A stretch of 64,000 nt of DNA from positions 23,746,001 to 23,810,000 of the forward strand of contig OU612073.1 in NCBI GenBank assembly GCA_914767715.1, read 5' to 3'. Shown piece after piece: positions 1 to 12,241 of the stretch. Position numbers and translations under genes: made by a program. Source of the DNA: Membranipora membranacea. Its lineage: Eukaryota > Bryozoa > Gymnolaemata > Cheilostomatida > Membraniporidae. Position 1 is the first letter of the stretch. Each line of letters starts with the position of its first letter. The notes beneath the pieces are model-generated. The model was not told where the DNA came from. It ran no database searches and was given only the letters and a program-made list of their open reading frames with translations.

Positions 1-634
1 GGTGGTACAAAAGGGTGAAATTAAAATCTCAGTGTAGAGTCACTAGCTTTGCTGAGTCTTGTACACAACAGGAGCTGACAAGCATTTGCATATGTTTAAT
101 TGCTACTCTCACACTATATTTCATCACACTCTGAAACCCTGCTCTTTATAGGATGTCACAATTATTGCATTTCCAGGTAAACCAACTGATGATGAATATC
201 CAAGGTACTGGTTCAGGTTCACATTCGGGTTGAATTTTTTATATTTTATGAATTAATCTTCAGCCCTATGTAGATTGGCGATGCTCAAAAAGGCCGAGCT
301 GTCCAGTGATGATTTGTATGTCTCTTGAATCCGAATTCCAACAGAAAGAAGTGCGCAATCACCCTCCCAACCACAACATACTCGCAGACACTGAGTTTTG
401 CAGATCAGTGAGTTATGTTGTATGAGTTTTAAGCAAGTAAAATGAAATTAGAGTGGCTGTTAAAAAAACTTTATAAACAAAGATGTTACTGACCAGTTCC
501 TAACAAGGCATACATTGGTTGTTTTACATGTTGCTCGTTGGCAGTTATACATATATTGTTAAATGTTCTAGTTATTTCTATATGTTTGCGCTGAGTAAAT
601 GTCGACTGTGTCCACATGGACTATTTTTGCACAG
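1..634. other. No gene recognised; sequence upstream of the MULE exons
   Basis: I see no exon, RNA gene or repeat that I can support here. The MULE-type gene that follows must have upstream coding sequence or a start codon, because its first recognisable exon begins in phase 0 after an acceptor at 633-634. I could not identify that upstream exon in this stretch or find a terminal inverted repeat. Confidence 0.5.
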
Positions 635-3600
635 ATAAAGGAAAAAGCCAGTGACATCTTCCTTGAACCTGCTGACGTTTATGACAAAGCTGTGAATGAA
701 GCGGAGGTGGTATATCAGAAGATATCTTCTAATCAACTGAATGGCCGAATAACCAAAAAGAAAATATGGTATCACAAATCTAAGACACATCCAAGTCACC
801 CGCAGTCTCTTGACTTTGAGGTGAGACCGACCATATCCAACTTACCAAAACTATGTAAATTTACATTGTTGAAGTTTGAAATATACAGTGCTCCAACCCT
901 ACCACGCGGATTGCCAAGGCAAAAAATTGACTAATATGCATTAGCAGTAAAATAGCCCCCAGTTTGTTCAGATGGCTTTGAAATTGTTTTAGACAAACGC
1001 GTTCTTGCGATAAAGCAAGGTCCAACAATTTTCATAAAAGATTGTTGCAAAAACTAACTTTGAAAATCTCAGTATTTTAAGGTTGCCCTGAGTGCCACAA
1101 CGCGTACAGTAACTTCTCTTGTAGCTAATCATCAACCTATTGTTTCCCACAATGTTTCCTATTTAGATTCCCTTATCTTGGAGAGGATCAAAAGTTGATG
1201 TAAGTGTCGAGGATCAGAGGCACATAATATACTCTAACCCTTCACTCCTAAAATTGCTAAAAACACGCAAGCAATGGTGATGTATACGAAAAAAAGATAT
1301 ATATAAAGCCAATAATATTGCCCTTCAAAATGCTCAGAATTCCAGACTATTCAGAAGACATGCCCCTGTAACTGATCACAACTCATAACATTGATTTATG
1401 GAACAATATCACAGTCCTTGATACTATTAATATTATGAGAGAGTCTGCAGTCTGTTGATCGATAAAGATTTCTGTTACACACTTATTGATCATCATCGTG
1501 TATGCCGATATAAGTTGAACAAAACAAGCTTCTTATTGATGTACATACTTTCAACCCATAGGTATTTAGATGGAACTTTCAAGTGTGTTCGAGAGCCATT
1601 CAAACAGCTGTATACTTTACATCCATTTGTGAAGCAGGGAGAAATTATGAAGCAGGTTCCACTAGTATTTGCTCTGATGTCAAGTTCTAAGACCAATAAC
1701 TAAATTATGTATTTGAAATGTAAGTGTCAAAGTGGGGAAGGTTAAAGGATTATATACAAGGGGTTAGTTTAGTTTACTTTTGTTATCAGATCCGAAACTA
1801 CCATGTGGTAATAAAAATTGATCCCGGGTTGCTCTGGGTATAGGTGGTACTAAAAATGTTTCAGCTCACATGAAAATTTTTGTCACGGTAGGACTTAACA
1901 AAATTAAAAGATTTATGACATCGACATCGCATTGGTGTGAAATTGGTGACTCAACAAGAAGATGAGTTGATAGCCTAATGGATGCCATATCTGAATTTTC
2001 CATGCTCCATTACATATTGCCACCAATTTTTATCACTCTGCTGCCATCCAGTGTTGAGATATACACCATGTTTTGTGAGGTTGACCTCAATATATGCATC
2101 TATTCCCAACATAGAGCTGAGAAGAAAAATATCAAAAAAAAATTGCAGCCTTCAGGGATTGAAATCGGGACTCTCGTGCAGATATCAAATATGCTAACTG
2201 CTCAGCGCGAACTGGCAGGTGTTTCAATAGCTCGAAGAGCCCTGAAAATAGCCTCAGGTCTATCCATCAAAATGCAGTAATAGACAGCGATAATGGGTGT
2301 GAAAAACAAAATTTGAGGGCCTTTTATGGGAGTATCCTCAAAACTGTGACATCGATTGAGGGAGTTCCCTCTAGTTCATGGGACATACCGCGTTGAAAAC
2401 CATTAGTAATTTAGTATTTTAGTATCTATAGATAAGCCCTTGTTAAAGGCCTTTAGCTTCTAAACCCTGAAATGAGCCTATAGAAAATTATTGAAATTAA
2501 CTCACACAATCATTATAACACATGTTTATTAACCTCTATCAACGTCATGATCTTTGGATCTATTTCCACCTGACTCCAACTTTTCTTACTAAGTATGATA
2601 CTAATAGTTATGAAAAATGGTGGACAAATGTAATGGACCATAGAAATTCTATCATAGGTAGTAAAGTCATTCCTTGTCTATCAGACTTTAATGTAATAAC
2701 ATGAGTCTGCTTTGTCATTAGGTACTCAAAAAGATATTAGACATTGCTGGTGATGAAGCAGGTAGGTAATTTTTTTATATCATTATGTCTTGGAGAAGTT
2801 GGGGTGATCAAAATTTGGCTTAGGCTAGATGTGTTTGTTTTCAATATAATGTGAAATAGTATAATGCATAATTCGTTAAAATAATCACTTAGTTGATCAA
2901 TTGTTGTAGCTATGTGGGCTGCTATACTAGAGGTGCTGCCGAACGTAAATGTTCGCGGATGCCATTTCCATCACAGACAACGAATTATGAAGAAGGTGAA
3001 AGCCATTCCTGGTATGAGAGCTTAAATTATTTATATTATTTCATCTTACAGATGAATTGGTATTGCAAGTAATCTGCTTTGTTCATTTTTCTTCTACCAA
3101 ATCAATTACAATAGTTGGATGACGAATTGCTTCACATTATTAATATCTCTGATGAAGCTAAATTATTTGCAAATGCAAAAGATGTTTGCTGGCAACAATG
3201 CGCAAAAATAGGCTTTTGGTAGGTGTAGAAAGGAACATCTATTTTTAATAATTACATATCAATGTACATAATATAAATGTTGACACATGATATAAGATGT
3301 TCTATCACATGGTAATATTTAAAATCGAAATGAAGTGAAGTGGTAAAGCGCTAAGCCTTGTATTCTGGCTTTCATCCACACCACAAGGTCCAACCAAGTT
3401 GTATATGTCATGTGTCATATATGTCATGTATTGCTGCTCAAATTAAAAGGCTGCAAACTCGTGAGCTGATTCATATACTTATTTGTATAAACCATTGTGT
3501 CAGGCACATATAAGTGCAAATGACTGGGAAGTTTAAGATGCTGACGGTTTAGGAATGCCTGCTCACTTAAGCTGTGATTCTTCTTTTCTGAGTGTTCCAT

Positions 3601-4959
3601 AAGTGGTCACTATGCACATCTGTTGATCTCTAGAGTGTTGGAAAACTGGTCTTAAAAGATTAGATTTGCCAGTCTACAAAACTTTGAATTTTTGTCAGCT
3701 GGCGCCACTCTTGAAATCAGTCTACAGCTATGTAGATAATTTTACATCTAGCGAATTTCAGAGTTGTTTTCTGCACTGCTTTTGATTTTTTTCAAAATTC
3801 CTGAGAGGAACGATAATGACCTTTGCATATCAATATGCACACTGTGTACACTGCTGTTTAGGTAATCAGGTTCAAAGTAAGGCAAAATAAATCACTTAAG
3901 GACTCTGGTCTCTCTTAGCCTGTAATGTTAATAGACTCCTAAATTAACAACAACTACAATCATCAAATACATATTTGATTTGATTAGATTTCAATATCTT
4001 AGCATTTTTTAAAGTATATTTGATTCATTTGAGAAATTCGATGTGTGATATATATCTGCCTATGAAGACCGGGATCTTTCACTTTCTGTTTCACTTATAC
4101 CAAGTGGGCCACAAGCATTTATTGTGAAATTAGGCATGGGTACTATTCAGTATCTTTCTAAATGCCCATCATGTATTGTATACACACCATATATGTGTTC
4201 TATGTAATTAATTATTGGTTTAGGTTATAGGTTTGGGTTTGGGCTGACAGGTTGGTGTTCAGGTTTCAGGAAATATTACATCTGGTCGACTATGCCTCTG
4301 ATGACCTTTACATAAATTATCATTTCTGTAGCATTTAAATGTACTTTAAAATAAAAATGCCTTCACAAGGGGGTTATGTTTTTATGATAGACAGCATACG
4401 TACCAATAATGACTTGGAAGGTAGGGAAAATCCAGGGATCATCAAAGGGAATGCAACGCATGTTTACAATGCTTGTTGCGTATTTATCCACAATGCTTTT
4501 TTTGTCTTTCCAAAAAATGATTCGAGTTGTTTATTTTCTTACTGAACACCTTTCAGACCAACACAATAATAATATTTAGCATCTTTTCTAACAATGCTGA
4601 AGTAACTGAGGACCTGACAATCTGCCTGTGTGTTGGTATTGATAATTTTGTGATTCACTGCCAATTTGTATACTGTCATTTGGTTGTATTATTCTTCCAC
4701 AGGCTACCACAAACGGCTGAATGACCTAACCGAAGCAGAATCAAACACATGGAAGCTTATGGCAAGGCTTGCTTTAGAGGCCAAGGAGGCCATGAGACAG
4801 GTGCAGGTGGTGAAGGTGGGAGAGGCCACCAGGATTAGGAATAAACGTTTTCTGAAAATAAATAGGTCAATTTTTTCAGCCTTCGATAAATTTAATCGTA
4901 CGAAAACCCTCAAAGACCTTCTACATATCAGTTCAGTGCATATCAGGCTGATGAGATAG
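635..4959 (+). pseudogene. MULE-transposase-domain gene, multi-exon, with an internal stop
   Basis: Recognisable exons are 635-820, 1167-1276, 1562-1703, 2722-2761, 2910-3011, about 4339-4420 (or only 4391-4420) and 4703-4959; 3115-3218 is doubtful. Hallmarks of invertebrate MULE transposase proteins appear in order: an N-terminal block ending SLDFE, then [52 protein letters not shown] and GYHKRLN. Phases agree across 820/1167, 1276/1562 (the W codon of WYLDG is split), 2761/2910 and 4420/4703 (the G codon of LEGYH is split). A stop at 1701-1703 follows FALMS directly, no donor precedes it, and the 3011/3115 junction is out of phase. The stretch between GCHFH and IRTNND is mostly missing. I infer a decayed transposase gene, or a host gene derived from one with some exons unseen. 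No terminal inverted repeats were found. Confidence 0.72.
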
Positions 4960-5090
4960 GCATATCTGCAATTGCGATAGAAGAGACGGAATATGATTAG
5001 TGAAACTTCACTGTATGCTTGTCATTGTCTAGGTCAATCTATGTCAATATTTTATTATCCAATCATTGTTCTGTAAGTGCTCTGATAAAA

Positions 5091-5096
5091 AATAAA
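5091..5096 (+). promoter_or_regulatory. Possible polyadenylation signal (AATAAA) of the MULE gene
   Basis: A canonical AATAAA lies about 130 nt downstream of the stop codon at 4957-4959, a plausible distance for the 3' end of that transcript. In AT-rich DNA such hexamers also occur by chance. Confidence 0.4.
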
Positions 5097-5274
5097 CAAA
5101 ATATACACTGGTGTAAACTACATTGGGAAATGTACTATAAAAACAAACAAATTATGCACGTAAGTTAGACATCCTTGCATTTACATAGTATTTTATTGTC
5201 CTAAGCCATGTCAACTGTTACATTTATTTCTATCAGGTTAGAATTTACTTAACTTTGTTGACTTGTTGTTTTAC

Positions 5275-6340
5275 AGAGCTTTCAGGACTGGAAGAACTCG
5301 AAAGTAATAATTTTGTTTAAAATCAAAATTAAAAAATCAAGTTTTTTCCCAAAATATTAAGTCTGTTGATGTAACTTGTTTTATATAGGCTTTGTGACTT
5401 GGAGAGCTCAAAAATCATACTTGGCTGTTTTTTTGAAAAATTTGAAAACTTAAGTTTTTTCTCTAAAACTTAAATTATGTTGACTTAATTCGTTTTTTAG
5501 AGGTTTTGGGACTTGGAGAACTCAAAAACCAAGCTGGGTCGTTTTTTTGAAAAATTTGAAAGTTTTTTAGAGGTTTCGGGACTTGGAGAACTCAAAAATT
5601 ATGCTGGGCTGTTTTTTTGAAAAGTTTGAAAACTTAAGTTTTTTCCCTAAAACTTAAATTTGTTGACTTAATTCGTTTTTTAGAGGTTTTGGGACTTGGA
5701 GAACTCAAAAACCAAGCTGGGCCGTTTTTTGAAAAATTTGAAAACTTGAGTTTTTTTCACAAAATCTAAGTTTGTTGTCATAACTCGTTTTCTAGAGGTT
5801 TTGGGACTTGGAGAACTCAAAAATCATGCTGCATGGGCCGTTTTTATGAAAAGTTTGAAAACTTAAGTTTTTTCCCCAAAACTTAAGTTTTTTCCCTTAA
5901 ACTTAAATTTGTTGACTTAATTCGCTTTTTAGAGGTTTTGGGACTTGGTGAACTCAAAAACCAAGCTGGGCCGTTCTTTTGAAAAATTTGAAAACTTGAG
6001 TTTTTTTCACAAAATCTAAGTTTGTTGTCATAACTCGTTTTCTAGAGGTTTTGGGACTTGGAGAACTCAAAAATCATGCTGCATGGGCCGTTTTTATGAA
6101 AAGTTTGAAAACTTAAGTTTTTTCCCCAAAACTTAAGTTTTTTCCCTTAAACTCAAATTTGTTGACTTAATTCGCTTTTTAGAGGTTTTGGGACTTGGTG
6201 AACTCAAAAACCAAACTGGGCCAGTCTTTTGAAAAATTTGAAATCTTGAGTTCTTTCACAAAAAACATAAGTTTGTTTTTGTTTTTTAGAGGTTTTGGGA
6301 CTTGGAGAACTCAAAAATCATGCTGGGCCGTTTTTTCACA
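5275..6340. repeat. Tandem array, ~115-bp units with a ~250-bp higher-order period
   Basis: About nine or ten copies of a T-rich unit carry the core GGTTTTGGGACTTGGAGAAC, preceded by TTTTTTAGA and followed by a T-run and GAAAAATTTGAAAACTT. Core spacing alternates near 115 and 135 bp in the second half, because every other unit carries an internal duplication of TTTTCCCCAAAACTTAAG. This gives two nearly identical ~250-bp dimers (about 5800-6050 and 6050-6300). The most diverged copy is at 5278-5305. No open frame runs through it. Confidence 0.85.
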
Positions 6341-9300
6341 GGTCTAACAAGCATGATTCGTTAGTGCCTTTTCCTTCTTCCTCGATTGCTTTCTTCCCCA
6401 ACTTTAAACAATTCCTCAAGTTCATTCCCATCTTGGATGCGCACTGGAACAGAGAAAGGAAAAGATTAAAATAAAGTTCTACAATCACAATCCCCATTCA
6501 ATCTTAAACTAACAGTATTAATTTTTGTTATTTAATTAGGGAGAGCAAAAATAGAAGTTTTTTCTCGAATAAGCAATTATTTGGAGAAATAATTACTAGT
6601 TGTTTTTTTGTACAAGAAAAGTCAAGCATTAAACTTCCTTAAGTCGTATTAACAATTGACAACTGTCATATTCCTATTGGCTGTGGGATGAAAGCTTTCA
6701 CATTTCCAGTCAGTTGCACGCATCTTGCTAGCGTACTGATCTTTCTGAATTTGGAACATAGCCTCCTCCCCTTAACTTTCACTTCCCCAATCAGGTGATG
6801 TATTATAAATCTTGCATATCCTGAATGAATGCTGACATTGAAAGTTTTCTGTTGTGGAATCGTATCCTATTCTCTTATACATGTATTCTACTCTGATGAT
6901 ACATCAGCCTGGCCGAAGTGGTCGTCTCTTCTCTGCCAACATGTAGGTCAGGTGACCTTTACGCTCTTCTAGGCTCCGCAATGCTCTCGTACGCTCTGGT
7001 ATTTTCTGCTCGGGTATGAGGATCAAACTCTTCCCTACGATTGTGTAGGTCAGGTATGGTATGCCCGGCGCTGGTCAAGGTTGGGAACCGGGTAACGTTG
7101 GTAAGGGTCAGCGAACCTTGAAAAACTGGAGAGGTAAAATACCACTCAACTATATCTGAATCTTAGAGCGGTGGTGACTTGTTTACCAAAACTGTAAGGG
7201 TACTACATTCCCTAATTATTTATAACGTTACCAATCAACTCTGCACTGTAATTTTTTTAATATTCTAACATCTCAAATAAATATTCAATCTCAAACCAAC
7301 CGTATTTTGTTAAACAATTAGGAAGAGTAAAAAATGTGATTTTTAAAAGCTAAGATTCACGCTTACTGGGTTGATCCTTCAAAAAAAAAAGAAATTTACA
7401 AGCTTTAGAACATGCAATGCTCTGAATTTATTTCCACTCCAGTTGATATGATGCTTATCAATTTTTACTGACCAGATTAGAGTTGGTCAACAATAAAAGC
7501 ACAGCTGATTTTGATTGTGTGATTTCTTTGTTCATGATCCCCTAATCCAAATATATAGGTTAATTTAAATGAAAGGTTTTGGTTGACAAGCCATAAATAG
7601 ACTTACCAATAAACCTTGACAGAACAGCAGGAGTATTAGCGTTGGAGCACTGAGGTATTCAAGTGTGGGTGACGTTGTGGCGCTGAACATTCATTTTATC
7701 ATTTTTAGTAACTTTTCTAATTTTAACTCTTTCAAACCCATTTAGAATATTTCATCAGCCAGTATCATGATATGCTACTGATTTTAACTCTTACAAACCC
7801 ATCTAGAATTAGTCTAAGTGCTCAGACTCCAAGGCGCAGGGAGTTACTTGCGCAAACTATCAAACTCCTTTGATAGTTTGCGCAAGTGCCTTGGAGTCTG
7901 AGCACTTAGACTAATCTAGAATGTTCCCTGTTTCCTGTTCTTTCATCAGCCAGTATCATATTATATATGCTTTTAATCACTGTACATGAAAAAGTCTAGC
8001 CAGTTAGTATGTAGCAACTGAAGCAACAAGACCATGCTATGGTTGATGCATGCATCTGATTAGAGAAAGACTTGGGGAGGAGATGGAGCCACGGGGGTGA
8101 CAGAAATCAAGCAGAGGACATTTACATGGTCATTCAAAACAAGGAAAATAATGTCCACAGGAGTCACCCTCCCAATAAATTTTTTTTTAAAACCAAATAT
8201 AAAAGCATACAATATTGCAGTAACACTAGAATTTTCCAAAATGTTGTTCAAAATATTATGCCTGCAAAAAGAGGCTTTTTCTGTACATTTGTATATGAAA
8301 TAAAATAGATAAATTACTAACTAACTAACCAAATAAAAGCTCATAGTATACAACTTAACCAACTGAAGTAAGTTTCTTGAGTACTGCCTGCTGGCAGACC
8401 TCCCTGCCTTGACATAATGTTGCCTTGTTTGTAATCTGTTGTTGGACTGTAGCCTCCCTTGGTTAGTAGGTAGAGGCTAAGTTAACCCCCATTACACCAC
8501 TGCATCCATTGACCTGATTCCCAGTCCAGTTCCTCCCAGCTATCTCGCAAAGGCAGTTAAAACCCAGAGCCATTCCCTCCCACTCATTTATCTTGCCCGA
8601 TAAATATGACAATATAGTCCAGTGGCAGCCTACCAAAAATGTGGCTAGAAACGCAACTTCATTTGCGAAATTGGATGGATGAGTTTTAAGAGTGGATTTT
8701 AGGGTAGTTTTTTGAGGCGGTTGCAATGGTTATGATGTACCTTACACAAAGTTGCACAGTAGGCAGCAAATTGCCAAAAACACTGCCGAAAATGGCCAAA
8801 ATTGCTGTTTTTTTAGATTTCAAAGGTCCGTCCTGTGCCCACCTTATGAGTTGGGCTACTCAAACTCTGCAATCAGATTCATACATACCTTGGTCAGATT
8901 TTGGTATAATATCAAGATGATATCTCAAATATTGAGTGAATGACCAACCTTATAAAAAGTGATAAAGTGAAAAGCGCTGGCGACAAAAGGGAAAGTGATG
9001 AAAAAATGATATGGTTTCAAAACTCCCAAAAACTGAAAGAGCATGTCATAATTTGTGGATCTACAAGTTTACATGGGTCTGCTAGCATAAATAGCCCAGA
9101 TTTGCCCAACAACAACAGATGCAATACCCCCTTATATCAACTGTATATAACTCTCATTGAAGTGACACTACTTTTTCAATTTTTCAGACACCTTGAAAAC
9201 TGACTTCGAAAGTTCTTATTGATCTGTTTTTTTATGGTGGTTTTGTATCGACTCAATCAATGACCAAAGAGAGAAGATAAGCAGGGGCTGCCACCGGACT

Positions 9301-9680
9301 AATAGTTTGTCCATATCACTTCCCTCCCCAATTTATCTTGCCCGATAAATATGTTAATAGTTTGTCCATATCCACATTTCCACTTAGAGTCGGCGCACTC
9401 GTTTTAGAGTGTCGGCAGACTCAGCATAAATATGCAATGTGCGTGGTTGCAGTGGCAGGTATCGCCGCCTTAGGGTAACCCCCTCAAAATCCTCTACAAC
9501 GTTACGTCATCGAGTGTAGTGTTAGTGGTATCATTGAATTGAAGTCCACATAGGTGATTTATTGATAACTTTATCCGTTTTGATTGGATAAACAACACCA
9601 AATTGATAACAATATTCTGCTGCTGAATGTGATGTAATTTTCAAACTCAAAATCTGATAAAAAATGTTTGAGTTATTAAA
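6341..9680. other. Intergenic region, no gene recognised
   Basis: No open frame here has splice or motif support. About 6890-7170 is more GC-rich and contains the A-box-like string TGGCCGAAGTGG, but no clear tRNA fold or B box. A 21-bp string beginning TTTATCTTGCCCGATAAA occurs twice (about 8586 and 9330), and AATAGTTTGTCCATATC is also duplicated (about 9300 and 9356). The palindrome at 7802-7920 is listed separately. Confidence 0.6.
7802..7920. repeat. Large palindrome (hairpin-forming)
   Basis: The left arm (7802-7863) and right arm (7868-7920) are near-perfect reverse complements around the 4-nt centre CTCC. The left arm carries one extra 10-nt block (GCAGGGAGTT, about 7837-7846). Both ends read TCTAGA. 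Short direct repeats surround it: CATCAGCCAGTATCAT at about 7754 and 7945, and ATTTTAACTCTT...CAAACCCAT at about 7721 and 7781. It looks like a small foldback/MITE or a replication-generated palindrome, and no gene overlaps it. Confidence 0.85.
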
Positions 9681-10302
9681 AACTTAGTTTGAGGCTGCTA
9701 TTTTGTATCACATCTTATTCTCCATGTTTTATTCTATCATGTGAGCGATTTCCAGCTTTATAGAATCCAAACATTGAGGAAGTTATGGCCTCTCAAACTA
9801 CCAAGGTGTTCGCCTTCAATCGGCATTGGGAATCAGCGGATGTTTACCCAGTGGTACTCACAACCGTCATACTTATTATGAGTTATTCCACTAATAATAA
9901 CAGAGACAAGATGATGATCAAAATTCAGAACTAGGTGGGACTTGTACCTGCAGACAACGACGCTACCATCGCACCACTAGGTCCAGCCAAGTGAGCCTGT
10001 AGACAATATAGCTCGGCATTAGCGGCGTTGACTGCATGGCCATTTGGACCTGGGATCGAGACCCGACTAGGTCTGAAATTTGATTATTAGTGTAATAACT
10101 CATAATAAGTATGACGGTTGTGACGTACCACTGGGATTGCCCGCTGATTCTTACTGCCGATAGACTGCCGTCACCTTGGAAGTTTGAGTGGCCATAACTT
10201 CCTCAATATTTGGATTCTAAAGCTGGAAATCGCTCACATGATAGAATAAAATATGGAGAATAAGATGTGATACAAAATAGCAGCCTCAAACTAAGTCTTT
10301 AA
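9681..10302. mobile_element. Foldback element with ~215-bp inverted arms and a tRNA-like centre
   Basis: The left arm (about 9681-9898) begins CTTAGTTTGAGGCTGCTATT and is the reverse complement of the right arm (about 10086-10302), with small indels. The ~190-bp centre holds a TTAGCGGCGTTGACTGCATGG block (A-box-like, about 10018) and GGGATCGAGACCC (B-box-like, about 10052), which suggests a tRNA-derived segment. There is no coding capacity. It is a non-autonomous foldback or MITE-like element; I could not define a target-site duplication. Confidence 0.75.
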
Positions 10303-10951
10303 CAAAAAACCTTGGTCCTGGACTGCAAATCAATTATAGATTGATTGTTTTTATTTTGCATGCAGTATCATAACTGATAAATCAAACTGATAGGATCTCT
10401 TGGTCTGATTCCTTTTCCTCTTCTTGCTGGTCATTTCACATGTATCCTTTTTGCTTTCAAATCTCGCATTTAATGGCACCGGATTTCCCTCCTCCTTCAC
10501 CTAGCTCTAAAACGTTTTTTAAAGACAATTACATCTGTTACATTATCACAGCGATCAATTAAGACAAAAACTACTACAATTTTTAACTCTTTACCAAGAC
10601 AGATACGCTCAGCAACCAAACTTACAATTTCAAACGGCTACTATCAGAGCACTTTAAATCTTATTAATTTTTATCACTAGTGTATTTTTTTCTTTGTCTC
10701 TCCGTATTTCCTTATATCTAAGTTATTTGCTCTGTCACTGCATGAAATACATTCATAGAGATGATAGTAGATTGGCAATAAAAATCCGAGCATAAAATGA
10801 CTAAGTACTATAACTGTGTTACAGAGGTTGTTAAAATGGGGAAATCAGTTGAAAAATCTCTGTGTACAACATTTCTTTGGTCTAAGATATGATTGAAAGT
10901 AGATTTACATCAACATTTAAGTATCAATTTATCACAATGAGGATTGTATAG

Positions 10952-10959
10952 TATATAAG
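10952..10959 (+). promoter_or_regulatory. TATA box (TATATAAG) of the small two-coding-exon gene
   Basis: TATATAAG stands upstream of a non-coding leader exon that would start near 10985 and end at a strong donor (GAC|GTAAGTAAAG, 11095/11096). Position and downstream splice signals fit a core promoter for the gene coding from 11264. Confidence 0.55.
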
Positions 10960-11263
10960 CTCGGCGATTGCTTGCCTAAGAAGTGGATTTTCCAATATGA
11001 AACCTCTGTTTAGATCGTTCAATTAACAATACAATTGAACATGACTTCATCAGTGTTATCGGCATAAGTCCTGGTTGCTGAAATGATCAGATGACGTAAG
11101 TAAAGTAACATTCTGGAAAACACTTTATATTTCTGATTGTTATTTGTTAGTGTATATTTATCATCCTGATTGGAATAATGGTATTTTTCCTTTCGGTTTC
11201 TTTATACCAGATCACATACCAGCAAAGTCTTCGCAGCAAGGAAAAAAGAACAGAGACAGTCAA

Positions 11264-12241
11264 ATGACAGCTGTCAAGTACAAATACACAACACATGGTA
11301 TGCTATAAACAACACTTATCAAATAGTTTTGCAACATTATTAGTAGCAAGACATGCACGACACTTTAAGCCTTTTAATCCCTGATGCTGACAGTAGATAC
11401 CCGATCTGGAAGTATCTACTATATTAGATACAACATTATAGTAGTGTGCATATCACTGCACCAACCCAGCAGCATGAAGCCACCTCTGTGTTTTGATGAA
11501 CATCTCAGTCCATCACTTCCAGCCCTCAGTGCATATTGTCAGATTCTGCATTTTTACATAATCAGTGTGTTTACGCTGTTGCACAACCAGGGAGGCTGCC
11601 AACTCCTCATTGCTTCACTGTAACAATGTGATTTGCTTTCTATCAACTCATCCCCACAAACTTGAAATTGCACCTTGTGCCATAGTCCATTACTCAAATT
11701 CAACACATTGAGCATCATACCCAACACAAGTCGGGGTGCTGACTTGTTTGCGCTATAGCCAGTGGGCTGGCTGTTATCTTGCACTGCCCGCATTTTATGT
11801 GAGGGCTGAGCTAGTAAGCCTATTTTATTGCAATACTATTGATCTAACTCAGACTCACTGTGTTTCAATACTACAATGAGGCACACCAACTTTGTAGTCA
11901 CAGAGATAATCTCCATATTATGTTATGTTTTTGTCTCCGTAGATCTTGTTCTAAGAAAACACATCGGTGAGAAGGCCAAAATATTAATCCAGTCTCGGCA
12001 CAAGTGGAAGACAGAGCAAACCCTCGCTGCCACAAGCCAATACAGAAAATGTAAAGCCGCCAGTATTCATCTTATAACAGGGGCTCGCGATCATCTAAGA
12101 AAAAAGCTAATGGAAACGGAGAAAAGGAACATTGTTAAGTACGGGTTTATACGAAGTAAGGAGAACAGCGAGCAGGCAGTAGAACAGGAAGTTAAAATGG
12201 AGTTAGCGTCGCTAGAAAGATACATAAATTATCAAAAGTAA
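11264..12241 (+). CDS. Unrecognised 110-residue basic, helical protein
   Basis: Coding exons are 11264-11297 and 11943-12241. The 5' part of exon 2 (11211-11263, acceptor TTTATACCAG) and a leader exon ending at 11095 are non-coding: the frame joined through that donor would contain a stop, so the ATG at 11264 is the likely start. Both coding junctions are phase 1 (CATG|GTATGC to TCCGTAG|AT). The product starts MTAVKYKYTTHDLVLRKHIG and is rich in Lys, Arg and Glu, with a likely long alpha-helical or coiled middle and no signal peptide or membrane segment. I do not recognise the family. Upstream TATA, consistent splicing and a 99-codon open exon make it a credible small gene. Confidence 0.6.
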
